Assembly: GCA_002482545.1 (NCBI GenBank)
Contig: DLGF01000020.1
Location: forward strand, 332,584-396,583
Reading direction: 5' to 3'
Source of the DNA: Sporomusaceae bacterium UBA7701
GTDB taxonomy: Bacteria > Bacillota > Negativicutes > Sporomusales > UBA7701
Length of the DNA: 64,000 nt
A program made the translations under genes and the position numbers. The notes beneath the pieces are model-generated. The model was not told where the DNA came from and ran no database searches. It saw nothing but the letters and a program-made list of their open reading frames with translations. Positions 47,518 through 55,884 of the stretch are shown here, one piece after another. How positions within the stretch are numbered: position 1 is the first letter of the stretch; each line of letters starts with the position of its first letter.

Positions 47518-48840
47518 ATGAGTAAGCCAATTGTAGCAATTGTCGGCCGCCCCAATGTCGGCAAATCGACGATCTTTAACCGCATAGCCAATAAACGGGT
47601 CGCCATCGTCGAAGACATTCCCGGGGTCACCCGCGACCGCATTTACATCGACGCCGAATGGCTCAACCGGGAATTTACCATGATTGATACCGGCGGCATC
47701 GAGATCGAGTCGACGGATCAGATTCTGACCCAGATGCGCCATCAGGCCCGGCTGGCCATTGAGGAGGCCGACGTCATCCTCTTCGTGACGGACGCCAAGG
47801 CCGGCCTGACCGCCGCCGACGCGGAGGTCGCCGGCTTGCTCCGGGGCACCCGCAAGCCTGTTCTGGTGGTGGTCAATAAGGTCGACAGCCCTAAATACGA
47901 ACAGGAAATTTATGAGTTCTACAACCTGGGCCTGGGCGATCCCATCCCCCTGTCGGCGGCCAACGCCCTGGGACTCGGCGACTTGCTCGATAAGGTGATC
48001 GAAGCTTTGCCGCAGGAAATTCACGAGGAGGATGAGAGCGACCTCATCCGCGTCGCTTTTATCGGCCGCCCGAACGTCGGCAAATCGTCGCTGGTTAACG
48101 CCATTTTGGGCGAGGAGCGGGTGATTGTCAGCGACGTCCCGGGCACTACCCGCGACGCCATTGATACCCATTTTACCAAAGACGGCATGCGGTTCATCCT
48201 GATCGACACCGCCGGAATGCGGCGCAGGGCCAAGATCGATGAGCCGGTGGAGCGCTACAGCGTTATGCGCTCCCTCCGGGCGGTGGACCGGTCGGATGTC
48301 GTTCTCATGCTGATCGACGCCGTGGATGGCGTAACCGAGCAGGATAAGAAAATCGCCGGTTATGCCCACGACGCGGGAAAAGCGATCGTCATTGTCGTGA
48401 ATAAGTGGGATCTGGTGGAAAAGGACAGCAAGAGCACCCTGCGGTATACCGAGAGTATCCGCAGCGAACTCGCTTTTATGCAGTACGCGCCTGTCCTGTT
48501 CATCTCAGCGCTCACCAAACAGCGCGTGACGAGGGTGACCGAACTGGTCAAGTTCGTAGCCGAGCAGCACGCCATGCGGGTGGCGACCAGCGTCCTCAAC
48601 CAGGTTATCGAAGATGCCACGGCGATCAATCCTCCTCCCTCGGAACGGGGCAAACGCCTGAAAATTTACTATACAACACAGCCAGGCGTAAAACCGCCCA
48701 CCTTTGTCTTTTTTGTCAATGACCCCGAGATCATGCACTTTTCCTATCTTCGTTATCTGGAAAACAAGCTCAGGGAAGCTTTCGGCTTCGAGGGTACTCC
48801 CCTCAAGATGGCTGTGCGGGGTCGGACGGAAGAAGAATAA
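47518..48840 (+). CDS. der: Ribosome assembly GTPase Der (EngA)
   Basis: A 440-residue essential GTPase for 50S subunit maturation, with two consecutive G domains. The first has GRPNVGKST at about 10-18 and DTGGIE, the second GRPNVGKSS at about 183-191, DTAGMRRRA and NKWDLVEKD. A KH-like domain at about 355-440 follows. The ATG has AAAGGTG 8 bases upstream. The der-plsY-gpsA-spoIVA order corresponds to der-gpsA-(yphF)-spoIVA in Bacillus. Confidence 0.96.
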   Translation: MSKPIVAIVGRPNVGKSTIFNRIANKRVAIVEDIPGVTRDRIYIDAEWLNREFTMIDTGGIEIESTDQILTQMRHQARLAIEEADVILFVTDAKAGLTAADAEVAGLLRGTRKPVLVVVNKVDSPKYEQEIYEFYNLGLGDPIPLSAANALGLGDLLDKVIEALPQEIHEEDESDLIRVAFIGRPNVGKSSLVNAILGEERVIVSDVPGTTRDAIDTHFTKDGMRFILIDTAGMRRRAKIDEPVERYSVMRSLRAVDRSDVVLMLIDAVDGVTEQDKKIAGYAHDAGKAIVIVVNKWDLVEKDSKSTLRYTESIRSELAFMQYAPVLFISALTKQRVTRVTELVKFVAEQHAMRVATSVLNQVIEDATAINPPPSERGKRLKIYYTTQPGVKPPTFVFFVNDPEIMHFSYLRYLENKLREAFGFEGTPLKMAVRGRTEEE

Positions 48841-48885
48841 AAATAAGCGCGAAAAGGCAGTAAGTTTTTGGTTGGGAGTGAGAGA

Positions 48886-49518
48886 GTGGACTATTTACTC
48901 ATAGTGATTGCCAGCTATCTGATCGGCTCCATCCCCAACGGGCTGATCGTCGGCAAATTGACTAAGGGTGTTGATATCAGGCAGTTCGGCAGCAAAAACA
49001 TCGGCGCTACCAACGCTTACCGGATCCTTGGCCCATGGCCGGCCTGCGCCGTTCTCGCTACGGACATCGCCAAGGGCATAGCCGGAGTTTACATCGGGCA
49101 GGTTATCCTGGGAACTCCGCTGGCCGCTTTAGCCGGCGGGATTGCAGCCATTGCCGGGCATAACTGGTCGGCCTTCCTCGGTTTCAAAGGCGGCCGTGGA
49201 GTGGCTACGGCGCTTGGCGTCATCGCCATACTGATGCCGAAAGTGACGGGAGTTGTTTTCCTCGTCTGGGTGGCAATCGTATACTGTACCCGGTATGTCT
49301 CCCTTGCCTCCATCGTTGCCGCAGCCGTCGCCCCTCCGCTGATTTGGCTGTTCGGCGAGCGGACGGAATATCTGTATTTCGGTCTTGTCGCCGCCCTGTT
49401 CGTAATTGTGCGCCACCGGCCCAACATCGAACGGCTCCTGAAGGGAGAAGAACTCAAAATAAAACGCAGTGACGGAACGATTACCGGCCAAACAAAAAAG
49501 GATAGTGAGAAACCATGA
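48886..49518 (+). CDS. plsY: Acyl-phosphate:glycerol-3-phosphate acyltransferase
   Basis: A 210-residue integral membrane enzyme that makes lysophosphatidate from acyl-phosphate and glycerol 3-phosphate, which PlsC then acylates. The three conserved motifs are seen: IGSIPNGLIVG at about 12-22 with FGSKNIGATNAYRILG, then GHNWSAFLGFKGGRGVATALG in the middle and RHRPNIERLLKGEE at the end. GTG 48886 follows GGGAGTG. It overlaps gpsA by 4 bp; GpsA makes its substrate, so the pair is functionally linked. Confidence 0.94.
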   Translation: MDYLLIVIASYLIGSIPNGLIVGKLTKGVDIRQFGSKNIGATNAYRILGPWPACAVLATDIAKGIAGVYIGQVILGTPLAALAGGIAAIAGHNWSAFLGFKGGRGVATALGVIAILMPKVTGVVFLVWVAIVYCTRYVSLASIVAAAVAPPLIWLFGERTEYLYFGLVAALFVIVRHRPNIERLLKGEELKIKRSDGTITGQTKKDSEKP

Positions 49519-50537
49519 AAATTGCCGTTATCGGCGCCGGGAGCTGGGGGACCGCCCTGGCCGGCATGCTGAGCGAAAAACAGGAAGAAGTCATGCTATG
49601 GGCGCGAAACCGCGCCCTTTGTCAGGAAATAACCGATAACCGGGAAAATCCCGGTTATCTGCCCGGGGTCAAACTCCCGGAAGCGCTGGCGGCTACCGAC
49701 GACCTGGAGCAAGCGGTGTCCGGCGCCAAAATTGTCCTGATGGTTACCCCATCCCATGCCTTGAGGGGAATAGCCAAGCGCGTCGCCGGGCTGGTAGCGG
49801 AAAATACCGTGGTCGTCACGGCGGCCAAAGGCCTTGAAATCGGCTCCCTGAAGAGGATGTCGGAGATCATCGCCGAAGAAATTCCGGCGGCGGCCGGCCA
49901 TGTCGTCGCCCTGTCCGGGCCGAATCATGCCGAAGAAGTCGGACTGAGGCAGCCCAGCGCCGCGGTCGTGGCGTCCCTTTCCCGGGAAGCGGCTGAAGAA
50001 GTTCAGGACGCTTTGATTACCCCGCATTTCCGGGTATACACCAATCCGGATATCATTGGCGTTGAACTGGGAGGAGCCCTGAAGAATATCATCGCCTTGG
50101 GAGCGGGTATTGCGGAAGGCCTGGGTTTTGGCGACAATGCCAAAGCGGCGCTCATGACCAGGGGATTGGCCGAGATTACCCGCCTGGGGGTCGCTATGGA
50201 CGCCAAGCCGCTGACCTTTGCCGGACTGGCGGGGGTAGGCGACCTGATGGTTACCTGTACCAGCCGCCACAGCCGCAATCGCCGCGCCGGAATGCTGCTG
50301 GCCGAAGGGAAAACAGCAGAGGAAGTGGAAACAGCTACCAACATGGTAGTCGAGGGGATCCGTTCGACGATGGCCGCTTTTGAACTGGCGAAACGCCATG
50401 AAGTCGAAATGCCGATTACCGACCAGATTTTCCGCGTGCTTTACGCCGGCCTCAACCCCAAAGAAGCGGTAATGAATCTGATGACCCGCGGCCGGACCCA
50501 CGAGATGGAGGAAGTCGCGGTCGGCGATAACTGGTAA
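49515..50537 (+). CDS. gpsA: Glycerol-3-phosphate dehydrogenase [NAD(P)+]
   Basis: A 340-residue cytosolic dehydrogenase that reduces dihydroxyacetone phosphate to sn-glycerol 3-phosphate for phospholipid synthesis. N-terminal NAD(P)-binding GAGSWGTALAGMLSE at about 7-21, then SGPNHAEEV, the catalytic-lysine region ELGGALKNIIALGAGI and a C-terminal helical domain with SRHSRNRRAGMLLAEG. ATG overlaps the plsY stop. A terminator follows before spoIVA. Confidence 0.96.
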   Translation: MKIAVIGAGSWGTALAGMLSEKQEEVMLWARNRALCQEITDNRENPGYLPGVKLPEALAATDDLEQAVSGAKIVLMVTPSHALRGIAKRVAGLVAENTVVVTAAKGLEIGSLKRMSEIIAEEIPAAAGHVVALSGPNHAEEVGLRQPSAAVVASLSREAAEEVQDALITPHFRVYTNPDIIGVELGGALKNIIALGAGIAEGLGFGDNAKAALMTRGLAEITRLGVAMDAKPLTFAGLAGVGDLMVTCTSRHSRNRRAGMLLAEGKTAEEVETATNMVVEGIRSTMAAFELAKRHEVEMPITDQIFRVLYAGLNPKEAVMNLMTRGRTHEMEEVAVGDNW

Positions 50538-50594
50538 TGCCCCGGCGGGCGGAAGAAATCTCTTGAAGATGTGTCAGGCCTTTTTCGTCAGCCT

Positions 50595-50628
50595 AAGAGT
50601 ATGGCTCATTCCATACTCTTTTTTATTT
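50595..50628 (+). terminator. Terminator after gpsA
   Basis: AAGAGTATGG, 6-base loop, CCATACTCTT, then TTTTATTT, 58 bp after the gpsA stop. Confidence 0.88.
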
Positions 50629-50810
50629 GGTCATAATCCAGGCGGCATGTCATATATTTGTAATGATTAATTTGGCTTTTCCTGTAATGGTGGAGGCCTT
50701 CCTTCGCGTAAGGCGGCGAAATGCTTTAAAGGGAGGGGTGACAAGGGTTTGGTGGAGCGTCATGCCCAGCAATTTATATACATTCACTAGGGGGAGGGAG
50801 ACAATAGAAA

Positions 50811-52289
50811 ATGGAAAAATTCGACTTGTTCCGGGATATCGCTGAGCGGACCGGCGGCGATGTTTACATCGGCGTCGTAGGTCCGGTACGAACCGGAAAA
50901 TCCACTTTCATCAAACGGTTTATGGAAACGATGGTTTTACCGAATATCATCGACCCGTACGATAAGGAACGGGCGAAGGATGAGCTGCCGCAAAGCGCGG
51001 CCGGAAAAACGATCATGACCACCGAACCCAAGTTCATTCCGAACGAGGCTGTCGAAATCACTGTCAAAGACAATGTTTCCGTGCGGGTCCGGGTAGTCGA
51101 CTGCGTCGGTTATACGGTGGAAGGCGCGCTGGGGTATGAGGAAGACGACGGGCCCCGGATGGTTCTCACGCCGTGGTTCGACTACGAGATCCCCTTCCAG
51201 GAAGCGGCGGAACTCGGCACTAAGAAGGTCATTACCGAACACTCGACCATCGGGCTGGTGGTCACCACCGACGGGTCGGTCACCGAATTGTCGCGGGACA
51301 AATATGTGCAGGCCGAGGAGCGGGTGGTCGCAGAGCTGAAGGAATTGCAAAAGCCCTTCCTGATCGTCCTCAACACCAACCGGCCCACCGCGAAAGACAC
51401 CCGGGAACTGGTAGCCAAACTCGAAAACAAATACGACGTGCCGGTCATTCCTGTCGATTGCCTGCAACTGACCCACGACGATATTTACGCCATTCTCCAG
51501 GAAGTGCTGTATGAATTCCCGGTCAAAGAAGTCAACATCACCCTGCCGCGCTGGGTGGAAGAACTCGAGGTCGACCATTGGCTCCGTCAGAAGTTCGACG
51601 GCGCGGTCAAGGAGGTCGTGCAATATGTGCGCCGCCTCCGGGACATCGACCGGGCGATCGACGATCTTTCCGGCTATGACTTTGTAGGCGACGTCATCCT
51701 GCACGACATGGACCTGGGCAGCGGGGTTGCGGTTATTGAAATGACCGCCCGCAACGAGCTCTTTTATCAGGTGCTCGAAGAACTCACCGGCTTTACCATC
51801 GGCGGCGAGCATCATGTACTCCGGCTCATGTGCGATCTGTCGATGGCCAAACGGGAGTACGACAAAATGGCGGGCGCCCTCGAACAGGTCCGCCAGACCG
51901 GTTATGGCGTCGTTGCGCCGCAACTCGACGAAATGATCCTGGAAGAGCCGGAAATCATCCGGACCGGCAACCGGTTCGGCGTCAGACTCAGAGCATCGGC
52001 GCCATCGCTCCATATTATCAAAACCGACGTACAGGCCGAGATTTCGCCGATCATCGGCACCGAAAAACAGAGCGAGGAACTCGTCCAATATCTCATGCGC
52101 GAGTTTGAGGGAGAACCGGAGAAAATCTGGCGCACCAATCTTTTCGGCAAGTCGCTCAACGCACTGGTGCGGGAAGGCATTCAGAACAAAATCAACGGCA
52201 TGCCCGAAAATGCCCAGATCAAATTGCGGGAAACCCTGCAAAAAGTTGTCAACGAAGGAAGCGGCGGTTTGATTTGCATCATCTTTTAG
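50811..52289 (+). CDS. spoIVA: Stage IV sporulation protein A (coat ATPase)
   Basis: A 492-residue cytoskeletal ATPase that polymerises around the forespore and founds the coat basement layer; the length equals Bacillus SpoIVA. A Walker A of TRAFAC-GTPase ancestry is GPVRTGKST at about residues 24-32, and the nucleotide domain extends to about 240 (LIVLNTNRPTAKDTRELV). Middle and C-terminal domains follow, ending in the short hydrophobic tip SGGLICIIF used for membrane recruitment through SpoVM. It has its own transcription unit; a weak sigma-E-like -10 (TATACATT, at about 50776-50783) precedes it, without a good -35. Confidence 0.96.
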   Translation: MEKFDLFRDIAERTGGDVYIGVVGPVRTGKSTFIKRFMETMVLPNIIDPYDKERAKDELPQSAAGKTIMTTEPKFIPNEAVEITVKDNVSVRVRVVDCVGYTVEGALGYEEDDGPRMVLTPWFDYEIPFQEAAELGTKKVITEHSTIGLVVTTDGSVTELSRDKYVQAEERVVAELKELQKPFLIVLNTNRPTAKDTRELVAKLENKYDVPVIPVDCLQLTHDDIYAILQEVLYEFPVKEVNITLPRWVEELEVDHWLRQKFDGAVKEVVQYVRRLRDIDRAIDDLSGYDFVGDVILHDMDLGSGVAVIEMTARNELFYQVLEELTGFTIGGEHHVLRLMCDLSMAKREYDKMAGALEQVRQTGYGVVAPQLDEMILEEPEIIRTGNRFGVRLRASAPSLHIIKTDVQAEISPIIGTEKQSEELVQYLMREFEGEPEKIWRTNLFGKSLNALVREGIQNKINGMPENAQIKLRETLQKVVNEGSGGLICIIF

Positions 52290-52290
52290 C

Positions 52291-52488
52291 AAAGACTTGG
52301 CTCACACCCTGCCCTAGGCGCTGGTGGGAGCCTCGTTGCTCTCAGACCGGAGAAAGCAATGAATACCGAGGCTCCCCGATCAATAAGCGACTCGCCTGGA
52401 ACGCGACAGCACTCAATCGCAGCCGGTTCGGACGTTAGCTTAAAGGCTTCCGCCTGTGTCTAAGGACCTGCGGAAGCCAAGTCTTTTT
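52291..52488 (+). ncRNA. Candidate structured RNA after spoIVA (6S-like size and shape)
   Basis: The region begins and ends with 12 perfectly complementary bases (AAAGACTTGGCT at 52291, AGCCAAGTCTTT at 52475), followed by a T run. Inside are a 10-bp hairpin stem (GGGAGCCTCG at 52326 with CGAGGCTCCC at 52367) and a 9-bp terminator stem (GGCTTCCGC/GCGGAAGCC, 52445-52479) that competes with the terminal helix. The size of about 198 bases and closed ends recall 6S RNA. I could not match conserved 6S, tmRNA, SRP, RNase P, T-box or known riboswitch cores. It could simply be the structured 3' end of the spoIVA mRNA. Confidence 0.5.
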
Positions 52489-52562
52489 TATCGCGGCAAC
52501 GCTATGGGATTTGGCTGCGCCTGGAATAAAGCCGTCAGGCTGACTTTTTTTTTGAATTTCCC

Positions 52563-52592
52563 TTGTTTTGCTAGGGTACATAATGATATAAT
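52563..52592 (+). promoter_or_regulatory. Sigma-A-type promoter of the ACT-gene/hom/thrB operon
   Basis: TTGTTT, 18-base spacer, TATAAT. It starts 85 bp before the first gene of the operon. Confidence 0.72.
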
Positions 52593-52593
52593 G

Positions 52594-52608
52594 TCTCCTA
52601 TATGGAGA
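52594..52608. promoter_or_regulatory. Inverted repeat at the hom-operon start site (operator candidate)
   Basis: TCTCC-TATAT-GGAGA is a perfect inverted repeat placed 1 base after the -10, around the expected transcription start. A repressor site or a short 5' hairpin are both possible. Confidence 0.4.
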
Positions 52609-52647
52609 TAGGTATCCTTGTGCACAATACCAAGGGAGGGAAAGATA

Positions 52648-53094
52648 ATGGTAGGACAAAAATCGACATTTTACCTCGTACGCGAAGAAATATTACCGGA
52701 AGCAATCAAAAAAACCATCAAAGTCAAGGAACTTCTCAAACGGGGCGACGCCCGGACCATTAACGAGGCCGTCGAGCAAATGGAGTTGAGCCGCAGCGCC
52801 TATTACAAATATAAAGACTACGTTTTCCCCTTTTACGAAGCCAGCAAGGAGAAGATCGTAACTCTGACCCTGTTGCTGGAGCACAAGCCGGGGGTCTTGT
52901 CCCGAATACTTAATATCATCGCCGGCGACCGGGGGAGCGTGCTGACGATCAATCAGGGCATTCCGCTGCAGGGAGTGGCGAATGTCACCATTTCCATCGA
53001 GACCATCGATCTGGCCATTGATCTGGAAGCTTTGCTGGATAAGCTTCGCATGGTCGAGGGCGTAAAACGGCTGGAGTTATTAGGACAAGCATAG
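52648..53094 (+). CDS. ACT domain protein, UPF0735 / PheB family
   Basis: A 148-residue protein. The N-terminal region at about 15-60 looks like a helix-turn-helix (VKELLKRGDARTINEAVEQMELSRSAYYKYKDYVF). A C-terminal ACT domain at about 70-145 follows (VTLTLLLEHKPGVLSRILNIIAGDRGSVLTINQ), an amino-acid-binding regulatory fold. ATG 52648 follows CAAGGGAGGG. It is first in an operon with hom, 22 bp apart, so I infer an amino-acid-responsive regulator of threonine/homoserine synthesis. Bacillus pheB precedes pheA instead. Confidence 0.88.
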   Translation: MVGQKSTFYLVREEILPEAIKKTIKVKELLKRGDARTINEAVEQMELSRSAYYKYKDYVFPFYEASKEKIVTLTLLLEHKPGVLSRILNIIAGDRGSVLTINQGIPLQGVANVTISIETIDLAIDLEALLDKLRMVEGVKRLELLGQA

Positions 53095-53116
53095 TATTTG
53101 GCAGGGAGTGACGGAT

Positions 53117-54409
53117 ATGAAAACGGCAATTCGCATCGGCATGTTAGGAATGGGGACAGTAGGCACCGGAGTAGCAAAAATGTTGACCGCCAACGCAGAG
53201 GGAATCAGACAAAAGACAGGTGTGCCGGTTGAACTGAAAACCGTTCTTGTCCGAACTCCCACCAAAACCAGAAGCTTTTCCGCCCCGGTTCAATTCACCA
53301 CCGATTTCCGCGAGATTCTCGAAGACCGGGATATCGACATCATCGTTGAAGTCATGGGCGGGGAAGAACCGGCGAAAAGCTACATCCTGCAGGCGCTGAA
53401 AGCCGGCAAGCACGTGGTAACGGCCAACAAGGACGTCATGGCCAAATACGGCCGGGAACTCTTCGAGGCGGCGGAGGCGAGCGGCGTGGACCTCCTGTTT
53501 GAGGCCAGCGTGGGTGGCGGCATTCCCATCATCCGGCCGCTGAAGCAGTGCCTGGCAGGCAATAAGATCCAGGAAGTCATGGGGATTGTAAACGGCACAA
53601 CCAATTACATCCTGACCAAGATGACCGGCGAGCGCGCCGATTACGCCACCGTCCTGGCCGAGGCCCAGGCCAAAGGATACGCGGAGGCTGATCCGACCGC
53701 TGACGTTGGCGGCTTTGACGCGGCGCGGAAAATTGCCATTCTCGCTTCCATTGCCTTCGGAACGCGTCTTACGGTGAATGATGTCCATGTCGAGGGCATC
53801 ACCCGGATTACCCCCTATGACATCGAATACGCCGGCGAGCTGGGGTACGCCATCAAGCTTCTGGCGGTGGCCCGCGATACGGCCAAAGGCGTGGATGTGC
53901 GGGTCCACCCGGCGTTTATCCCGCTGACGCATCCGCTGGCCGCGGTCAGCGATGTGTTTAACGCCATATTCGTCAAAGGCGATGCCGTCGGCGAGACGAT
54001 GTTCTACGGGCGGGGCGCCGGCGAAATGCCTACTGCCAGCGCCGTTGTCGGCGATATCATCGATATCTGCCGGAATATCCGGCACAATGTGAACAGCCGA
54101 ATTCTCTGCACCTGCTTTGACAATAAGCCGCTCTGCTCGGTCGAGGATGTCGAATCGCCCTTTTACATCCGCCTGCTGGTGGCGGATAAACCCGGCGTGC
54201 TCGCCTCGATCGCCGGCGTGTTCGGGACCCAGAAGGTCAGCCTCCACTCCGTCATTCAGAAACGAAAGATCGGCGACCGCGCCGAAATCGTCCTGTTAAC
54301 CTATCGGGTCCCTGAGGCCAATATGAATTTGGCGCTCTATAATCTCAATAAATTGCCGGTTGTTGCTCAAGTCAGCAACATCATACGCGTGGTAGCGTCG
54401 GACTTTTAA
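53117..54409 (+). CDS. hom: Homoserine dehydrogenase
   Basis: A 430-residue enzyme that reduces aspartate semialdehyde to homoserine. N-terminal NAD(P)-binding GMLGMGTVGTGVAKML at about 8-23, then AGKHVVTANKDVMAKYG at about 98-114. The catalytic domain holds VNGTTNYILTKM and YAEADPTADVGGFDAARK. A C-terminal ACT domain at about 350-425 (FYIRLLVADKPGVLASIAGVFG) would give threonine feedback. ATG 53117 follows CAGGGAGTG. Operon with thrB (12 bp). Confidence 0.95.
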   Translation: MKTAIRIGMLGMGTVGTGVAKMLTANAEGIRQKTGVPVELKTVLVRTPTKTRSFSAPVQFTTDFREILEDRDIDIIVEVMGGEEPAKSYILQALKAGKHVVTANKDVMAKYGRELFEAAEASGVDLLFEASVGGGIPIIRPLKQCLAGNKIQEVMGIVNGTTNYILTKMTGERADYATVLAEAQAKGYAEADPTADVGGFDAARKIAILASIAFGTRLTVNDVHVEGITRITPYDIEYAGELGYAIKLLAVARDTAKGVDVRVHPAFIPLTHPLAAVSDVFNAIFVKGDAVGETMFYGRGAGEMPTASAVVGDIIDICRNIRHNVNSRILCTCFDNKPLCSVEDVESPFYIRLLVADKPGVLASIAGVFGTQKVSLHSVIQKRKIGDRAEIVLLTYRVPEANMNLALYNLNKLPVVAQVSNIIRVVASDF

Positions 54410-54421
54410 GGAAGTGTGGGG

Positions 54422-55348
54422 ATGAAGATGGCAATGTCGAATGTGGTTAAAGTACGAGTACCGGGAACGACCGCAAACTGCGGCTCCGGCTTTGATACCT
54501 TGGGCATTGCCTGCACAATCTACAACGAGTTTACGCTTAGCCTGACCGGACAGGATGATCTGACCGTCGAAGTCACCGGCGAAGGGCGGGATATCATTCC
54601 CGCCGATGAGCGGAATATTGCCGTTAAGGCGGTCAGGGCCGTGCTGGACCGCGTCGGATGGCCAGGCCGCGGCATGCATATCGCCATGACGAATGCCATC
54701 CCGCTGGCCCGGGGCCTGGGAAGCAGCGCCGCGGCCATTGTCGCGGGACTGGTCGCGGCCAACGCGGCTACCGGAAACACCCTGAGCCCCAAAGATATCC
54801 TGGCGATGGCGACCGCCTTTGAAGGGCATCCCGACAATGTAGCGCCGGCTCTTACCGGAGGCGTGACCGTCAGTTTCCTGCAGGACGGCCAGCCGCACTC
54901 TCTCCGCTTTGTTCCACCGTCTGCGCTGTCGCTCGTCGTTGCCGTTCCGGCGTTTACGCTGGCGACTGAGTTGGCTCGCCAGGCCTTGCCGCAAACCGTT
55001 CCATTTTCCGATGCCGTGTTTAATGTAAGCCGGGCCGCGCTGCTGTCCGTCGCCCTGTGCCAGGGTGAATTCGGCCTGCTGCGCTACGCGCTGGAAGACC
55101 GGCTACACCAACCCTACCGGGAAAAGCTGGTGCCCGGAATGCCGGAGGTTTTCGCCGCCGCCATGAATAACGGCGCGCTCGGCGTGGCGCTCAGCGGAGC
55201 CGGCCCCTGTCTCATGGCCTTTGCCGACCGGAATGAGGCGGCCATCGGGGAAGCAATGGTGCAAGCATTCAAGGATATCGGCGTAACCGCAGCCTACCTG
55301 TCGTTAAATATCGATACCGAAGGCACAAAAGTTCTGTCAACAGCTTGA
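54422..55348 (+). CDS. thrB: Homoserine kinase
   Basis: A 308-residue GHMP-family kinase that phosphorylates homoserine for threonine synthase. ATP-binding motif IPLARGLGSSAAAIVAG at about 85-101, N-terminal VKVRVPGTTANCGSGFDTLG, and C-terminal GALGVALSGAGPCLMAF. ATG 54422 follows AAGGAAGTGTGG; ATG 54428 is possible. thrC does not follow; the operon ends here and a tRNA gene comes next. Confidence 0.94.
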   Translation: MKMAMSNVVKVRVPGTTANCGSGFDTLGIACTIYNEFTLSLTGQDDLTVEVTGEGRDIIPADERNIAVKAVRAVLDRVGWPGRGMHIAMTNAIPLARGLGSSAAAIVAGLVAANAATGNTLSPKDILAMATAFEGHPDNVAPALTGGVTVSFLQDGQPHSLRFVPPSALSLVVAVPAFTLATELARQALPQTVPFSDAVFNVSRAALLSVALCQGEFGLLRYALEDRLHQPYREKLVPGMPEVFAAAMNNGALGVALSGAGPCLMAFADRNEAAIGEAMVQAFKDIGVTAAYLSLNIDTEGTKVLSTA

Positions 55349-55386
55349 CATCAGCCCTAAAAAACGGTATCATATACTTTGTCAGT

Positions 55387-55463
55387 CGGGGCGTAGCTCA
55401 GTTTGGTAGAGCGCTACCTTGGGGTGGTAGAGGCCGCACGTTCAAGTCGTGTCGCTCCGACCA
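55387..55463 (+). tRNA. tRNA-Pro (anticodon GGG)
   Basis: Full cloverleaf: acceptor CGGGGCG/CGCTCCG (one G-U), anticodon arm CTACC-TTGGGGT-GGTAG with GGG at positions 34-36, T arm GCACG-TTCAAGT-CGTGT with one G-U pair. CCA is encoded at 55461-55463. It stands alone between thrB and an AT-richer region. Confidence 0.95.
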
Positions 55464-55493
55464 GTTTAAAAATTAAAGAGATGCAGCAAAATC

Positions 55494-55521
55494 AAGAGTC
55501 CGTGAAAACGGGCTCTTTTGT
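55494..55521 (+). terminator. Terminator after tRNA-Pro
   Basis: AAGAGTCCG, loop TGAAAA, CGGGCTCTT with one G-U pair, then TTGTT. Confidence 0.8.
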
Positions 55522-55797
55522 TATGTTATTTTAAACACACTTTGCGGGAAATAAAGAAGTGTAAGTTTTATATACTGTTGGCATCATTAAGGCTGCCGAT
55601 GCAATTAGGGATTTAAACAACACGGCTTTTCGGCAGAGATAGTGGCGGCTGTATGACGTACACCGACGTCCAGTTATCAAAGCTACTGATGCTTCAGCGG
55701 TATTGCTTGACACGCGAGAGAAGGCAGCCATACGCTAGGAGGAGTTTGTCTGTTTGTTAAGAAGATAACTGTTACAGGTGATTACTTCACCAGATAA
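55522..55797. other. AT-richer spacer without a recognised gene; possible gene debris
   Basis: No intact gene is seen. One plus-strand frame (55577-55738) reads through with a single internal TAG; its peptide has ordinary composition (GIIKAADAIRDL before the stop, VIKATDASAVLLDTREKAA after it) but matches nothing I recognise. It may be a decayed gene at the edge of the accessory region. Confidence 0.35.
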
Positions 55798-55884
55798 ATG
55801 GAGGCCTGGGAGAAACTTTTCGTCAAGTTTTTAGTCAGTAAAAGGCGTGGCCGTAGTATGGTTGACGGGAAATGGAGTTTTGGC

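Noticed and set aside
50627..50845. 72-codon open frame before spoIVA
   Set aside because: No ribosome binding site, overlaps the spoIVA ribosome binding site and start in another frame, and starts within the gpsA terminator tail.
52291..52488. T-box, SAM, lysine or cobalamin riboswitch, tmRNA, SRP or RNase P RNA
   Set aside because: Conserved cores of these classes were looked for and not found; only generic structure is visible, so a named class is not assigned.
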